A stretch of 64,000 nucleotides of DNA, taken from positions 62,001-126,000 of the forward strand of contig JAKPPT010000115.1 in the NCBI GenBank assembly GCA_029547205.1, read 5' to 3'. The DNA comes from Spirochaetota bacterium (lineage in GTDB: Bacteria > Spirochaetota > Spirochaetia > Treponematales > UBA12059). The first letter of the stretch is position 1, and every line of letters begins with the position of its first letter. Positions 30,850 to 40,600 of this stretch are shown here, in pieces. The notes beneath the pieces are model-generated. The model saw nothing but the letters and a program-made list of their open reading frames with translations. It was not told where the DNA came from and ran no database searches. The position numbers and the translations under genes were made by a program.

Positions 30850-31830
30850 ATGCCAACGCAGCTCGACCAATTAATCGCGGTGCTCAAGCATGCCCCCGAC
30901 GAAATTTTTATTCAGACACACGATGTACCAGATCCTGATGCTATAGGCGCAGCTTTTGGTTTACAGTATCTCCTCAATCAAAATGGCATATCAGCACAAA
31001 TTGTTTACAATCATGAAATCGAAAAAGCAGATACAGCTAAAATGATTGAAATTTTTTCTATTCCTATCCACCATTACAGCCGTATCACAACGCTAGGAGC
31101 AGAAGACTGGACAGTGCTCATCGATGCTCAAAAAGGCAATTCGAACGTGCTCGATCTTCCTACCGATGAAGTTGCCTGTATCGATCACCATGAGCACAAG
31201 CAGGATGTGCACTACCAGTTTGAAGATATCCGGTCTGAGCTGGGGGCTTGCTCAACCATTATTGCTGACTATTTTTTTGAAAATAAAATTGAGCCTCCGC
31301 CTATTGTAGCAACTGCACTGCTCTACGGCATTTTTGTCGATACCGATAATTTAAGCCGCGGTGTTTCTAATCTCGATGTGGAAATGTTTTACCGTTTATA
31401 TACGCTTGCGGAGAAAAACAAGCTTACAACACTGCGTGGCAGTCAGATAACCAAAAAAGATCTGCTCCTCTATGCCGAAGCTTTTAGAAATGTTGAAACA
31501 TACGATTGTCTTGCTTTCTTAAAAATCCAGGATACTAACGATTCGCTCATCGGGGCTGCAAATGATTTTGTACTCTCCATTGATACCGTGAATGTTTCGA
31601 TTGCATACTCTCAAAAAAAGGACGGAATAAAGCTGTCTATCCGGAGTACCATCCCTCATATTAAAGCTAATGAACTCATTCGTTTTATTACTGCAAACAT
31701 TGGTGTTGGTGGCGGCCACGCACATATGGCTGGCGGTTTTATTCCGGACAACCGCATTCCGCCCGATAAAAATATTGATCTCTATATCCGTTACAAAGCT
31801 ATACGCTACCTTGAAGGAATAATACTGTAA
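30850..31830 (+). CDS. DHH/DHHA1 phosphoesterase (NrnA/RecJ-like)
   Basis: HDVPDPDAIGAAFGLQYLL, CIDHHEH, GGGHAHMAGG. Confidence 0.9.
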   Translation: MPTQLDQLIAVLKHAPDEIFIQTHDVPDPDAIGAAFGLQYLLNQNGISAQIVYNHEIEKADTAKMIEIFSIPIHHYSRITTLGAEDWTVLIDAQKGNSNVLDLPTDEVACIDHHEHKQDVHYQFEDIRSELGACSTIIADYFFENKIEPPPIVATALLYGIFVDTDNLSRGVSNLDVEMFYRLYTLAEKNKLTTLRGSQITKKDLLLYAEAFRNVETYDCLAFLKIQDTNDSLIGAANDFVLSIDTVNVSIAYSQKKDGIKLSIRSTIPHIKANELIRFITANIGVGGGHAHMAGGFIPDNRIPPDKNIDLYIRYKAIRYLEGIIL

Positions 31831-31894
31831 TCTGCAAAAATGCCGATGATATAACAAGATACATGCGCTATACTACAATGTAAGAGGAGACTCT

Positions 31895-33079
31895 ATGAAA
31901 CGAAAGCTCATTGTGAGTATTATACTTTTTACGCTAGCCTTAGGTGCATTTGCTGGTGATTTTGCGTTTCCATCTTTATACCTTCTTTCGAATGGATACT
32001 TTGATGCAAACGAAAGTTTTATTATCGCAACCCAGTTTGATTTTTCGCTTGCCTTCAGGAGCCAAACTAACCTCGCAACAGAAATTGTTTTAAGTTTTTA
32101 TACCAATTCTCTGGAAGATTATTTTTTAGCAGAACAGACTCCACTTACTGTTACCAATAATCCTGACGATCTGGCAAATTCGTTGGGTATACTCAATGCT
32201 CAAAACTTTGCTGGTATTAAAAGGATTGCAATTACCATACCACAGATTTTTGTTCCAGGCATCTCTGCATCGTTTTTCAGCGGACACTATGATGCGCTGG
32301 GTTCTAAAACAGTCGTAAAAAAAGCTGGTACCTATAAAGCACTTCTTCCCTACATTACCGATAGAGTTTATATGCCACTCGGCATTAATAATACTGGATT
32401 GCGATGGTATGAGGGCATTCATCCAGTATTCGGAACCGGTCTTAAATTATCATACACTGGTAAATCCTTTGAAACATCAGCCTATATTTATCAGGATTCC
32501 TGGATTGGCAATGGATACTATTCAAGCGATATCCGTTTTATGGTTTTCTCTCCGCATGTATCGCTCGATGTTTTTGGAGGAATCAGCTTTCCACAGGGAC
32601 CATGGGGCTTATACCGTATGGGATTATTTTTTAATTACAACACCGGCGATATAGCTGAAATCACCGCTCAAATAGGTGTACCGTACTGGATGAGCGGGAC
32701 CGCACTAACCATGGATATGTTCTACTTTATGCTTGAGCCGCGTGTGAACTTTGGTGCAGGTTATTTAACACTGGCTATTTTCTTCCACCCTGGATACTTT
32801 GCACAGCAGGAAACTCATGAATCGGGTATGCTAGACTTTAAGGCTGCATTAGCGCTTGGCTCTCTGGAAAAGGGAGGCTTACAGAGCGGTATTGAAGCAT
32901 TACTGCGCTTAAACCCAAACGTGGCAAGTAACCAATTTTCTATGGCTGTTTCTCCATTTATATCAATGAATCAAGCAAAAACACAGTGGCAGATTAAGCT
33001 TTCCATGGCTATTTTGCCCATTCAAGCAAGTTGGTATACTATGTTCAGTCCATCAGTAATGGTTCAAATTCTTGAATAG
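31895..33079 (+). CDS. Hypothetical secreted protein, probable outer-membrane beta-barrel
   Basis: Signal peptide; alternating aromatic/hydrophobic strands. Confidence 0.65.
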   Translation: MKRKLIVSIILFTLALGAFAGDFAFPSLYLLSNGYFDANESFIIATQFDFSLAFRSQTNLATEIVLSFYTNSLEDYFLAEQTPLTVTNNPDDLANSLGILNAQNFAGIKRIAITIPQIFVPGISASFFSGHYDALGSKTVVKKAGTYKALLPYITDRVYMPLGINNTGLRWYEGIHPVFGTGLKLSYTGKSFETSAYIYQDSWIGNGYYSSDIRFMVFSPHVSLDVFGGISFPQGPWGLYRMGLFFNYNTGDIAEITAQIGVPYWMSGTALTMDMFYFMLEPRVNFGAGYLTLAIFFHPGYFAQQETHESGMLDFKAALALGSLEKGGLQSGIEALLRLNPNVASNQFSMAVSPFISMNQAKTQWQIKLSMAILPIQASWYTMFSPSVMVQILE

Positions 33080-34088
33080 GATGTATGCTATGAAAAAATT
33101 ATTGTGTATCACTGTAATGCTTACAATTCTGAGTTTCGCATTTAGCATGGATATTTCTGTGCTTGGGACATTTGGCAATGCTAACATGAGCTGGACGTCG
33201 ACGACCCCCATTGCAGAACCAGCTTTTCCATACACAAATTGGCTCCCTGGCATGGAAATCACTCTATCCGAAAACACAGCAAACAATATTTCATTTTCCA
33301 TTGATTATCTTTTAGATCCAGTACTACGTTCATTGCTAACCGGTACAATTAACTATAACCTCGGTATTTTTAAACTCGGCATCGGACCCATGGCTGGATT
33401 ATTTAACACGTGGTCTGTCCCTGTAAAAGCGGGAATAACAACACTTTTTGGCATTGATATCATAGGTTCATTTTTTGCTGGTATATCGGTCGGATCGAGT
33501 ATCGGAGCACCTCCATCTGCCCCTGGTGATTACATGCAAGAATATAATACACTCTATGCGGGCTACTATCTTTCCAATGCTGTCTGTACACTCGCAGTAG
33601 ACACCAAGAGTCTTTATGTCATGGGAGAGGCAAACACACGCATCATTGATCGTTCTACTGAATACAAATTCATAACAGAATTGTTTAAGAAAAATGTGCC
33701 CTATACCCTCACCCTTGGTTTTTCAGCGATAAAAATTTCACGCGACTATGGAAATAGCGTAATCGACAGCTTGTTTAACCTGATGGTTAAAACCAAATTT
33801 TCTTATAGCGTGGTACCGGGCGTGTATATCGATATGGTATTTAATGGTGTTGTTTATTCTCTTGGACTCGATGCACTTGCAGGAAGAGGACCAGCCAACA
33901 ACACACTGCTATTTTCTGCTGGTTTTGGTGTAACATTTCGTCCCGATCTTTACCGGACATCAGCAGCATTACCATCAGAGCCCACTACAGAACCCACTAC
34001 AGAGCCGGAAACTAATGTACAATCAGAATCTACTAACGAACCAGCGGCTGAAACACAATCAGAATCCGAAGAGGCGTCGGCCCCTTAG
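33072..34088 (+). CDS. Hypothetical secreted beta-barrel-like protein with Pro/Glu/Thr-rich tail
   Basis: 338 aa; signal peptide; tail EPTTEPTTEPETNVQSESTNEPAAETQSESEEASAP; stop falls in a 19-bp tandem array. Confidence 0.65.
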   Translation: MNRMYAMKKLLCITVMLTILSFAFSMDISVLGTFGNANMSWTSTTPIAEPAFPYTNWLPGMEITLSENTANNISFSIDYLLDPVLRSLLTGTINYNLGIFKLGIGPMAGLFNTWSVPVKAGITTLFGIDIIGSFFAGISVGSSIGAPPSAPGDYMQEYNTLYAGYYLSNAVCTLAVDTKSLYVMGEANTRIIDRSTEYKFITELFKKNVPYTLTLGFSAIKISRDYGNSVIDSLFNLMVKTKFSYSVVPGVYIDMVFNGVVYSLGLDALAGRGPANNTLLFSAGFGVTFRPDLYRTSAALPSEPTTEPTTEPETNVQSESTNEPAAETQSESEEASAP

Positions 34089-34183
34089 AGAACCGTCAGC
34101 ACCTTAGAGAACCGTCAGCCTCTTAGAGAACCGTCGGCCTCTTAGAGAACCGTCGGCCCCTTAGAGAACCGTCAGCCTCTTAG
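34076..34183. repeat. 19-bp tandem repeat array (about 5.7 copies of GTCRGCCYCTTAGAGAACC)
   Basis: Direct reading of units at 34076, 34095, 34114, 34133, 34152, 34171. Confidence 0.95.
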
Positions 34184-34273
34184 GAATAAAAGCAGCTACC
34201 AGCAAGTATTTTGGCATAAATTTTGCTAGTTAATCTCTTACAGTACTACACTACTCACACAATTGGAGGTTAC

Positions 34274-35620
34274 ATGAAACGTTTACCAATAATCACTTTC
34301 AGTTTGTTTTTTATTGCTGCATGTGTTTCAAACCAAATAAAAACCACAGAAACACAATGGTTTGAAGGCGAACTGAAAGCTGCCAAAACGCCTGTCATTA
34401 TTACCATAAAAGGATTAAAACCCAATACTCCGTACAATATTCAGGTATATGATCGCTACCATCAATCTGAAAAAAAGGAAACAGCGTCTACAAAAACCAC
34501 ACTGATGCGTCCAGACAGGTCTGTCCCCGAAAGTTATAAGGGCACACACGACGGAGTTCATTACTCTGACGACCCAGGTGGTATTACTGTGGTTGTTTTA
34601 GACAGCACGCTCATTTTGAGCATTGAGACAAGCAAAGCGAGTGGTGTAGGATTTTTCCGCATCTCAATTACCCCTGCTACAGAAGAAGCGGTACGTGCAG
34701 CTCAGCGTCAAAACCTCACCATTGATGGTATTCCGATAATACGAAGAGGCACACCCGGGTCTGTCCCCGTATCTAACAGTTATGGTGTTTTCCTGCATGG
34801 AAGTTCTATCGTACCTGAAGCACGGGATCTCATGGGGTCCTATGCTGCTGGCGGTGACTTTGTGTTCGTAAGTGCTGAGGTTGGACGCTTTGTTGATCTT
34901 CCAGGTGTTCGTTCTGCTGAAAGTCTCATTCTCGATACAAAGGAACGTGCAAATGCTCCGTATGCTGTCGAGCGAGCAGAACTTGCATCTGCTTTCCTGT
35001 TTGATGGCGGTGACCAGAGTATCTATTACCGTGCATGGATCGATAGCGGATTTGCAAATAGCGTCAATAAAGCTCTCTCACGCAAACAAGCATCGATTGG
35101 AGGGAACTCCGCAGGACTCGCAATTCTCGGTGATATTGTCTATGCTGCGCTCCATGACGAAAGCTTTACTGCCGAAGAAGCATTGCAAAACCCATACACT
35201 CCCCTCATGACACTGCGGAAAGGCCCATTTAGAATTCCAGAACTTAAAGGCGCAATCACCGAAACACATTTTTCAGAGCGAAACCGACAGGGAAGGCTCA
35301 TAGCATTCCTGGCACGTATTTTAGCTGACAACATGCTCTCGCTAGCTGATGCATATGGAATCGCTGTAGATGAAAACACATGTCTGGTTATAGATAATAC
35401 CGGCAAAACAAAAGTGTACGGACCAGGATCGGCATGGATCTATGTACCGCAATCAATGCCCGATACCTGCAAAGAAGGTTTCCCGCTAACATGGAAAGGC
35501 AATGCCATAAAAGTCATTCAACTTACTCCTCAATCTCAAGCATATACCTGGGCAACTATCAAACAAGCCCCTGCAAATTTCTATTATGAAGTTATTGAAG
35601 GGAAATTGCACAAACGATAG
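34274..35620 (+). CDS. Cyanophycinase-like S51 peptidase lipoprotein
   Basis: FLFDGGDQSIYYRAW, ASIGGNSAGLAILGD, ITETHFSERNRQGRLIAFLAR; lipobox IAAC. Confidence 0.88.
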   Translation: MKRLPIITFSLFFIAACVSNQIKTTETQWFEGELKAAKTPVIITIKGLKPNTPYNIQVYDRYHQSEKKETASTKTTLMRPDRSVPESYKGTHDGVHYSDDPGGITVVVLDSTLILSIETSKASGVGFFRISITPATEEAVRAAQRQNLTIDGIPIIRRGTPGSVPVSNSYGVFLHGSSIVPEARDLMGSYAAGGDFVFVSAEVGRFVDLPGVRSAESLILDTKERANAPYAVERAELASAFLFDGGDQSIYYRAWIDSGFANSVNKALSRKQASIGGNSAGLAILGDIVYAALHDESFTAEEALQNPYTPLMTLRKGPFRIPELKGAITETHFSERNRQGRLIAFLARILADNMLSLADAYGIAVDENTCLVIDNTGKTKVYGPGSAWIYVPQSMPDTCKEGFPLTWKGNAIKVIQLTPQSQAYTWATIKQAPANFYYEVIEGKLHKR

Positions 35621-35659
35621 CAGTACAGAAATCTGTTTCATACCGTTTTGGAAACTATG

Positions 35660-35757
35660 AAGCATATAAAGAGGCGGGGACTAAGGGACCAGGAAGTTAA
35701 AGAAGCCGGGGACAGACCTCGTTATAAAGCATATAAAGAGGCGGGGACAGACCCCGC
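35660..35757. repeat. 22-bp direct repeat (aagcatataaagaggcggggac, at 35660 and 35727) ending in a GC-rich hairpin
   Basis: Exact repeat; second copy runs into GCGGGGACAGACCCCGCC-tttttt. Confidence 0.8.
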
Positions 35758-35886
35758 CTTTTTTCGCCTTTTACCGCCTTTTTGCTGCCTGTTTTCGGCT
35801 TTTACTCTTGAGGTAGAGCCCACCATCCCTTGCACTAGACAGGTTGTGTTTAGAACTGCGAATCTTCAGCATCAGGACTGGCACAT

Positions 35887-35918
35887 TAAAAAAGGGCTGC
35901 ATGAATTCCATGCAGCCC
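35887..35918 (-). terminator. Intrinsic terminator for the 35939-36493 gene
   Basis: aaaaaaaGGGCTGCATGaattcCATGCAGCCC; T tract on the minus strand. Confidence 0.85.
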
Positions 35919-35938
35919 TAAGAGGAGGTATAACGTCG

Positions 35939-36493
35939 TTATTTTTTAACTACTTTAACCATAAATTTCCCGGTATAGGTTGCTTTATAGCGCTGAACAT
36001 GTACATATAGTATGGAATCCTGTGCTTTTACAGTTGCAACTGGACCAGGTGCTTTATCGAGCGTAAATCCAATAAATCCATAACCACTCTTAGAGTCATC
36101 ATCAGTCTCTACATAAATTGAACGGGGATATGCTGTTTTCGCATCAGAGCGAAGAATCCAGAATCCAACTGCTTTTGCAGGAGTGTCCAGCTGCATATCG
36201 GGGTTCTGTCCATTGTTGTAGCCATCGACGACATACACGAGGTATTCAGCACCCTTTTCAACAGCGTATTCATAGTAATAATCGTTAATATCACCACTGA
36301 ACTCACCGGTAAACACTTTTCCAAACTCACCTGCTACTTTGATAGCGGGTGGCTGAATATTTGCAGGGGGAAGTGCAGGCTCAGCTTGAAGAGCAGGCTG
36401 CGATTGACTGGTTTTTGCTTCTGAGCTGACGCATCCTGTAATGATAAAAAGCACTGCGATAAGTGCTGCAAGTAAGATTTTTGCTGTTTTCAT
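35939..36493 (-). CDS. Hypothetical lipoprotein
   Basis: 184 aa; lipobox FIITGC. Confidence 0.8.
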   Translation of the reverse strand: MKTAKILLAALIAVLFIITGCVSSEAKTSQSQPALQAEPALPPANIQPPAIKVAGEFGKVFTGEFSGDINDYYYEYAVEKGAEYLVYVVDGYNNGQNPDMQLDTPAKAVGFWILRSDAKTAYPRSIYVETDDDSKSGYGFIGFTLDKAPGPVATVKAQDSILYVHVQRYKATYTGKFMVKVVKK

Positions 36494-36705
36494 AAAACCT
36501 CCAGATACTTGTTATACAAAATAAGGTATACTTACCTTGCTTTTTATGAAGCAATTTTCATGCCAATACAGTGCTTTTTAATAAACAAGAAGCATAGCAT
36601 CGATGTATCGAGTGATTTACCGTGAAGTGAATCCATATTGGTATGGCAGACTCTATTGAGTTCACTGCAGTAGACGTGCTAAAAGCCTGTTAACGCATCT
36701 TTTGT

Positions 36706-36776
36706 CTGGTGTCACGAACAATGTGAAACTGCTGTTTTTGTAGGTATACGTTTATGCACAAGCTTCGTGACACTAA
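36706..36776. mobile_element. Inverted-repeat element copy E
   Basis: ctggtgtcacgaacaatgtgaaac ... gtttatgcacaagcttcgtgacactaa. Confidence 0.7.
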
Positions 36777-36846
36777 GCAATGATGCGATCACGAACCAAT
36801 TAACCTATTTAGCCATTTATTATCCAATTTTACCAATTATAAAGCA

Positions 36847-36875
36847 AAACAGCTGCCCTGTAAGGAGCAGCTGTT
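36847..36875 (-). terminator. Hairpin downstream of the ABC transporter operon
   Basis: aACAGCTGCcctgtaaggaGCAGCTGTtt. Confidence 0.55.
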
Positions 36876-36925
36876 TGAGCAATCGTGAGTGGTTTTACTA
36901 TCAATTTATAAACAAAAGCATCGAG

Positions 36926-37870
36926 TTATCGTTTCCCCTGGTCGTATGGTTCACCAGCAGCACGAGGTGCCTGTGAAGATTTAGAGAAAATCATGAGTGC
37001 AGCAAGCGTAACAACATACGGGAACGCTTTGAGAATAAAACCCGGTATATTCTTAAATTCTGGTACTACCTGTGATACATTGGCGATAGTAGCTGCAAAT
37101 CCAAAAAAGAAGGTAGAACCGAGGATGCCGAGCGGTTTCCACTGTCCAAAAATTAACGCAGCAAGAGCCAGGAAGCCTAAACCTGCAACATTACCGTTAA
37201 ACTCTGAAGAATAGGTGACAAGAATAATTGCTCCAGCAAGTCCAGCTAATGCTCCAGAAATTCCGACTGCAATATATCGCATTGTATACACATTAACACC
37301 TGCGGCATCGGCAGTTTGTGGATGTTCACCACACGCTCGCAAACGGAGGCCAAATGGTGTTTTATACAAGAGGAAATAGGAAATTATAAGAACCGCTAAC
37401 ATAACCCAGGTAGTTGCATACGTCTTGGTAAAGAACATGGGACCAATGATGGGAATTTTGCTTAACAGAGGAATATCGGTAGGGATAAAACCCATCTGAA
37501 TATGAATATTTCCAGAACCGGTAATTGTTCGAGCTAAAAAAACAGTCAGTGCTCCGGCTATCATGTTGATTGCAGTACCGCTGATAACCTGATTAGCTTT
37601 AAGATTGATGCTTGCTACTGCATGGAGCATGCTAAAAGCAATACCAGCAATCATTGCTCCTAATAGTCCAATCCATAAAGATGTAGAGCCGAGGTATGGA
37701 TATAAGTCATGAATAATAACAGCTGATACAAACGAACCAATTACCATGAGCCCTTCCAGTGCTATATTAACAACACCCGAGCGCTCACTGTAGAGCCCTC
37801 CGAGAGCAGCTGTCAAAAGCGGAATGGTGAAGCCAATTGCATAAGGGAAAATACTAATGAGTGTGTTCAT
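36926..37870 (-). CDS. ABC transporter permease (nucleoside/BmpA-associated type)
   Basis: ALGGLYSERSGVVNIALEGLMVIGSF...; overlaps the upstream permease gene. Confidence 0.88.
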   Translation of the reverse strand: MNTLISIFPYAIGFTIPLLTAALGGLYSERSGVVNIALEGLMVIGSFVSAVIIHDLYPYLGSTSLWIGLLGAMIAGIAFSMLHAVASINLKANQVISGTAINMIAGALTVFLARTITGSGNIHIQMGFIPTDIPLLSKIPIIGPMFFTKTYATTWVMLAVLIISYFLLYKTPFGLRLRACGEHPQTADAAGVNVYTMRYIAVGISGALAGLAGAIILVTYSSEFNGNVAGLGFLALAALIFGQWKPLGILGSTFFFGFAATIANVSQVVPEFKNIPGFILKAFPYVVTLAALMIFSKSSQAPRAAGEPYDQGKR

Positions 37871-38943
37871 GCTGCTGCCTCCGTGCTGGTTTCTTTATTC
37901 GCCTTTATCTTTTTCATTATCTTCTCGTAGAGATTTTCAAAAAGAATACTCGTTGCAGCAAAATAAATAATAATTGCTATAATTGTATCACCAATATCAG
38001 GTGGGATATGCGTCATTGCACTCATGTAGCCTTTCCCGGAGTGCAGAATTCCAAAGAAAAATGCTGCTGCTGCTACTCCCCAGGGAGAATTCGCACCAAG
38101 GAGGGCAACAGCTATGCCATCAAATCCTGCAGCAGGGAGCACTCCAATCTGCATATTGTATGCATAACCGACATAGAACGCTGCACCAGCAAGTCCTGCA
38201 AGACCTCCAGAAATGCCCATTGCAAGGGCAACATTTTTCGGTACATTAATACCAGCATATTCTGCTGCATATCGGTTAAAACCAACTGCCTTAAGCTCAT
38301 ATCCCAGTGTTGTCTTATCAAGTATTATTGCAATGATTATTACTGCGATAATAGCAATAAAAATTCCCAGATTGATGTAGGAGCCCTGAAATAGTTTTGT
38401 CAGCCAAGACACTCGCAACGAAGCATAATCCGGGATACGAGCAGATTCTGTTTCGAGCATCGGTCCCTTAAAATACGCTGGTACTGTGTAGTACACCATC
38501 CAGTAAGCAATCCAGTTCATCATGATAGTCGCAACTACTTCATGCACATTAAAAATTGCTTTGAGTAATCCAGGAATTGCAGCCCACAGTGCACCTGCCA
38601 GCATTGCTCCAACAATGATAATCGGAAGCATAAGCTCTTTAGGAAGTTTAAGGGTAAGCGCTAAAGCTGTTGCCATAAGACCACCTGCCAGCATTTGCCC
38701 GGAAGCACCAATATTAAAAAGACCTGTTTTGAACGCAAAAGCAACCGAAAGACCGGTTAATATTAACGTCGTTGCAGAACCGAGCGTATTCCCAAAACGC
38801 TCCATATTCATAAGTCCACCGCGGAACAAATATGCATACCCTTCTATGGGATTTGATCCGGTAACTAGCATAAGTAAGGCTCCGCCGATAAGACCGAGCA
38901 CTACTGCTGCTAAAGCTGTAAATAAACTTTTAGTCCACTTCAT
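37867..38943 (-). CDS. ABC transporter permease (nucleoside type)
   Basis: FKTGLFNIGASGQMLAGG; GFDGIAVALLGANSPWGV. Confidence 0.88.
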   Translation of the reverse strand: MKWTKSLFTALAAVVLGLIGGALLMLVTGSNPIEGYAYLFRGGLMNMERFGNTLGSATTLILTGLSVAFAFKTGLFNIGASGQMLAGGLMATALALTLKLPKELMLPIIIVGAMLAGALWAAIPGLLKAIFNVHEVVATIMMNWIAYWMVYYTVPAYFKGPMLETESARIPDYASLRVSWLTKLFQGSYINLGIFIAIIAVIIIAIILDKTTLGYELKAVGFNRYAAEYAGINVPKNVALAMGISGGLAGLAGAAFYVGYAYNMQIGVLPAAGFDGIAVALLGANSPWGVAAAAFFFGILHSGKGYMSAMTHIPPDIGDTIIAIIIYFAATSILFENLYEKIMKKIKANKETSTEAAA

Positions 38944-40502
38944 GCAGCACCTCCATGAGCAACACCAGCCATCATGAGACCAATTTCATTTTCATTCGTT
39001 TCTTCTGGTTTTTTAATTCCTACAAGTTCACCATGACTGATAACTGCGATTCTGTCTGAAAGATCCATAATCTCATCAAGCTCTAGTGAAACGAGCAGCA
39101 CCGCTTTACCTCTGTCACGTTGTTCTACGAGACGTTTGTGAATGTATTCAATAGAACCGACATCGAGACCACGGGTTGGCTGAACGGCTATGAGAAGCTC
39201 CGGGTCGTGAGATATTTCTCGGCCAACAATAGCTTTTTGCTGATTACCACCAGAAAGTGTTCGTGCCAATGATATAGAACCAAGACTTGAACGCACGTCG
39301 AAATTTTCAATAATTTTTTGTGCATTAGCTTTTATTTCTTTTTTATTCAGAAAACCATGTTTTGAATATGGCTCTTTATAATAAATCTCGAGAATAAAGT
39401 TTTCTTCAATTGTATAATCGAGTACCAGTCCTCGTTTCTGCCGATCTTCTGGAATGTGAGCCATTCCCTCTTCTATTCTGGTACGAATTGTATCATGTGT
39501 TATGTCTTTACCCTTAAATTTTATAGTGCCAGATTCGGCTCGTCGTAGTCCTGTAAGAACCTCAACGAGCTCAGTTTGTCCATTGCCATCGACACCAGCT
39601 AGTCCGACAATTTCTCCTTTTCGTACAGTCAGACAAAAGCCCCGCAGTGCAGGTATTTTTCTGCTCGAGAGCGCATGCAGGTTTTCAATCTCGAGCACAA
39701 CATCACCAGCTTCTTGTGGTTTTTTATTGACAGAAAAACTTACTGCTCGACCAACCATCATTTCAGCCATCTGTGCTTCATTGGTTTCTGCAACATTGAC
39801 TGTACCTATCACTTTGCCTCGCCGGATTACGGTACATCGATCTGCAATAGCTTTTATCTCTTTAAGCTTATGCGTAATAAGAATTATAGATTTTCCTTCC
39901 TTAATTAGATTACGCATAATGTCCATGAGATCGTTTATTTCCTGCGGTGTTAGCACAGCAGTCGGCTCATCGAAAATGAGAATCTCGGCATTCCGGTATA
40001 GCATTTTTAATATTTCCACACGCTGCTGCATACCAACTGATACATCTTCAATTTTTGCCCAGGGATCAACATTGAGACCATATTGTTCAGAAAGCTCTTT
40101 GATCCGTTGCGCTGCTTCTTTAATCTTGATAAACGGTCCAATTGTTGGCTCAAGACCAAGAATGATGTTTTCAGTAATCGTAAAATTATGTACCAGCTTA
40201 AAATGCTGGTGCACCATACCAATGCCGAGTTCATTAGCAACATTAGGATTACTAATATGCACAGGTTTTCCCCGCACACGAATTTCTCCTGAATCAGGCC
40301 TGTAGAGACCAAAAAGGACACTCATCAGTGTTGATTTCCCAGCACCATTTTCACCAAGTAATGCAAGAATCTCTCCCTTTTTTAGTTGAATACTAATGTT
40401 GTCGTTTGCAACAATACCAGGGAAAGTTTTGGTTATATTGAGCATTTCGATTATATACTCATAGTTAGAACCATCCACTTGCCCATGCGGCTGTTTGTCC
40501 AT
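38940..40502 (-). CDS. ABC transporter ATP-binding protein, dual ATPase domains (nucleoside/sugar type)
   Basis: GENGAGKSTLMSVLFGLYRPDSGEI; VGMQQRVEILKMLYR; second domain VDGNGQTELVEVLTG, LSGGNQQKAIVGREI. Confidence 0.95.
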   Translation of the reverse strand: MDKQPHGQVDGSNYEYIIEMLNITKTFPGIVANDNISIQLKKGEILALLGENGAGKSTLMSVLFGLYRPDSGEIRVRGKPVHISNPNVANELGIGMVHQHFKLVHNFTITENIILGLEPTIGPFIKIKEAAQRIKELSEQYGLNVDPWAKIEDVSVGMQQRVEILKMLYRNAEILIFDEPTAVLTPQEINDLMDIMRNLIKEGKSIILITHKLKEIKAIADRCTVIRRGKVIGTVNVAETNEAQMAEMMVGRAVSFSVNKKPQEAGDVVLEIENLHALSSRKIPALRGFCLTVRKGEIVGLAGVDGNGQTELVEVLTGLRRAESGTIKFKGKDITHDTIRTRIEEGMAHIPEDRQKRGLVLDYTIEENFILEIYYKEPYSKHGFLNKKEIKANAQKIIENFDVRSSLGSISLARTLSGGNQQKAIVGREISHDPELLIAVQPTRGLDVGSIEYIHKRLVEQRDRGKAVLLVSLELDEIMDLSDRIAVISHGELVGIKKPEETNENEIGLMMAGVAHGGAA

Positions 40503-40600
40503 GATTCCTCCTGAAAAAGTAAAATTGGAGTATCTTTCATATTATTATAGAAAAGCATAAAACGCAATAAATATGCGTGCTCAAAGTATTATTTATAACA

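Noticed and set aside
39502-40305. 267-aa plus-strand ORF
   Set aside because: Antisense to the ABC ATPase, whose motifs are unambiguous.
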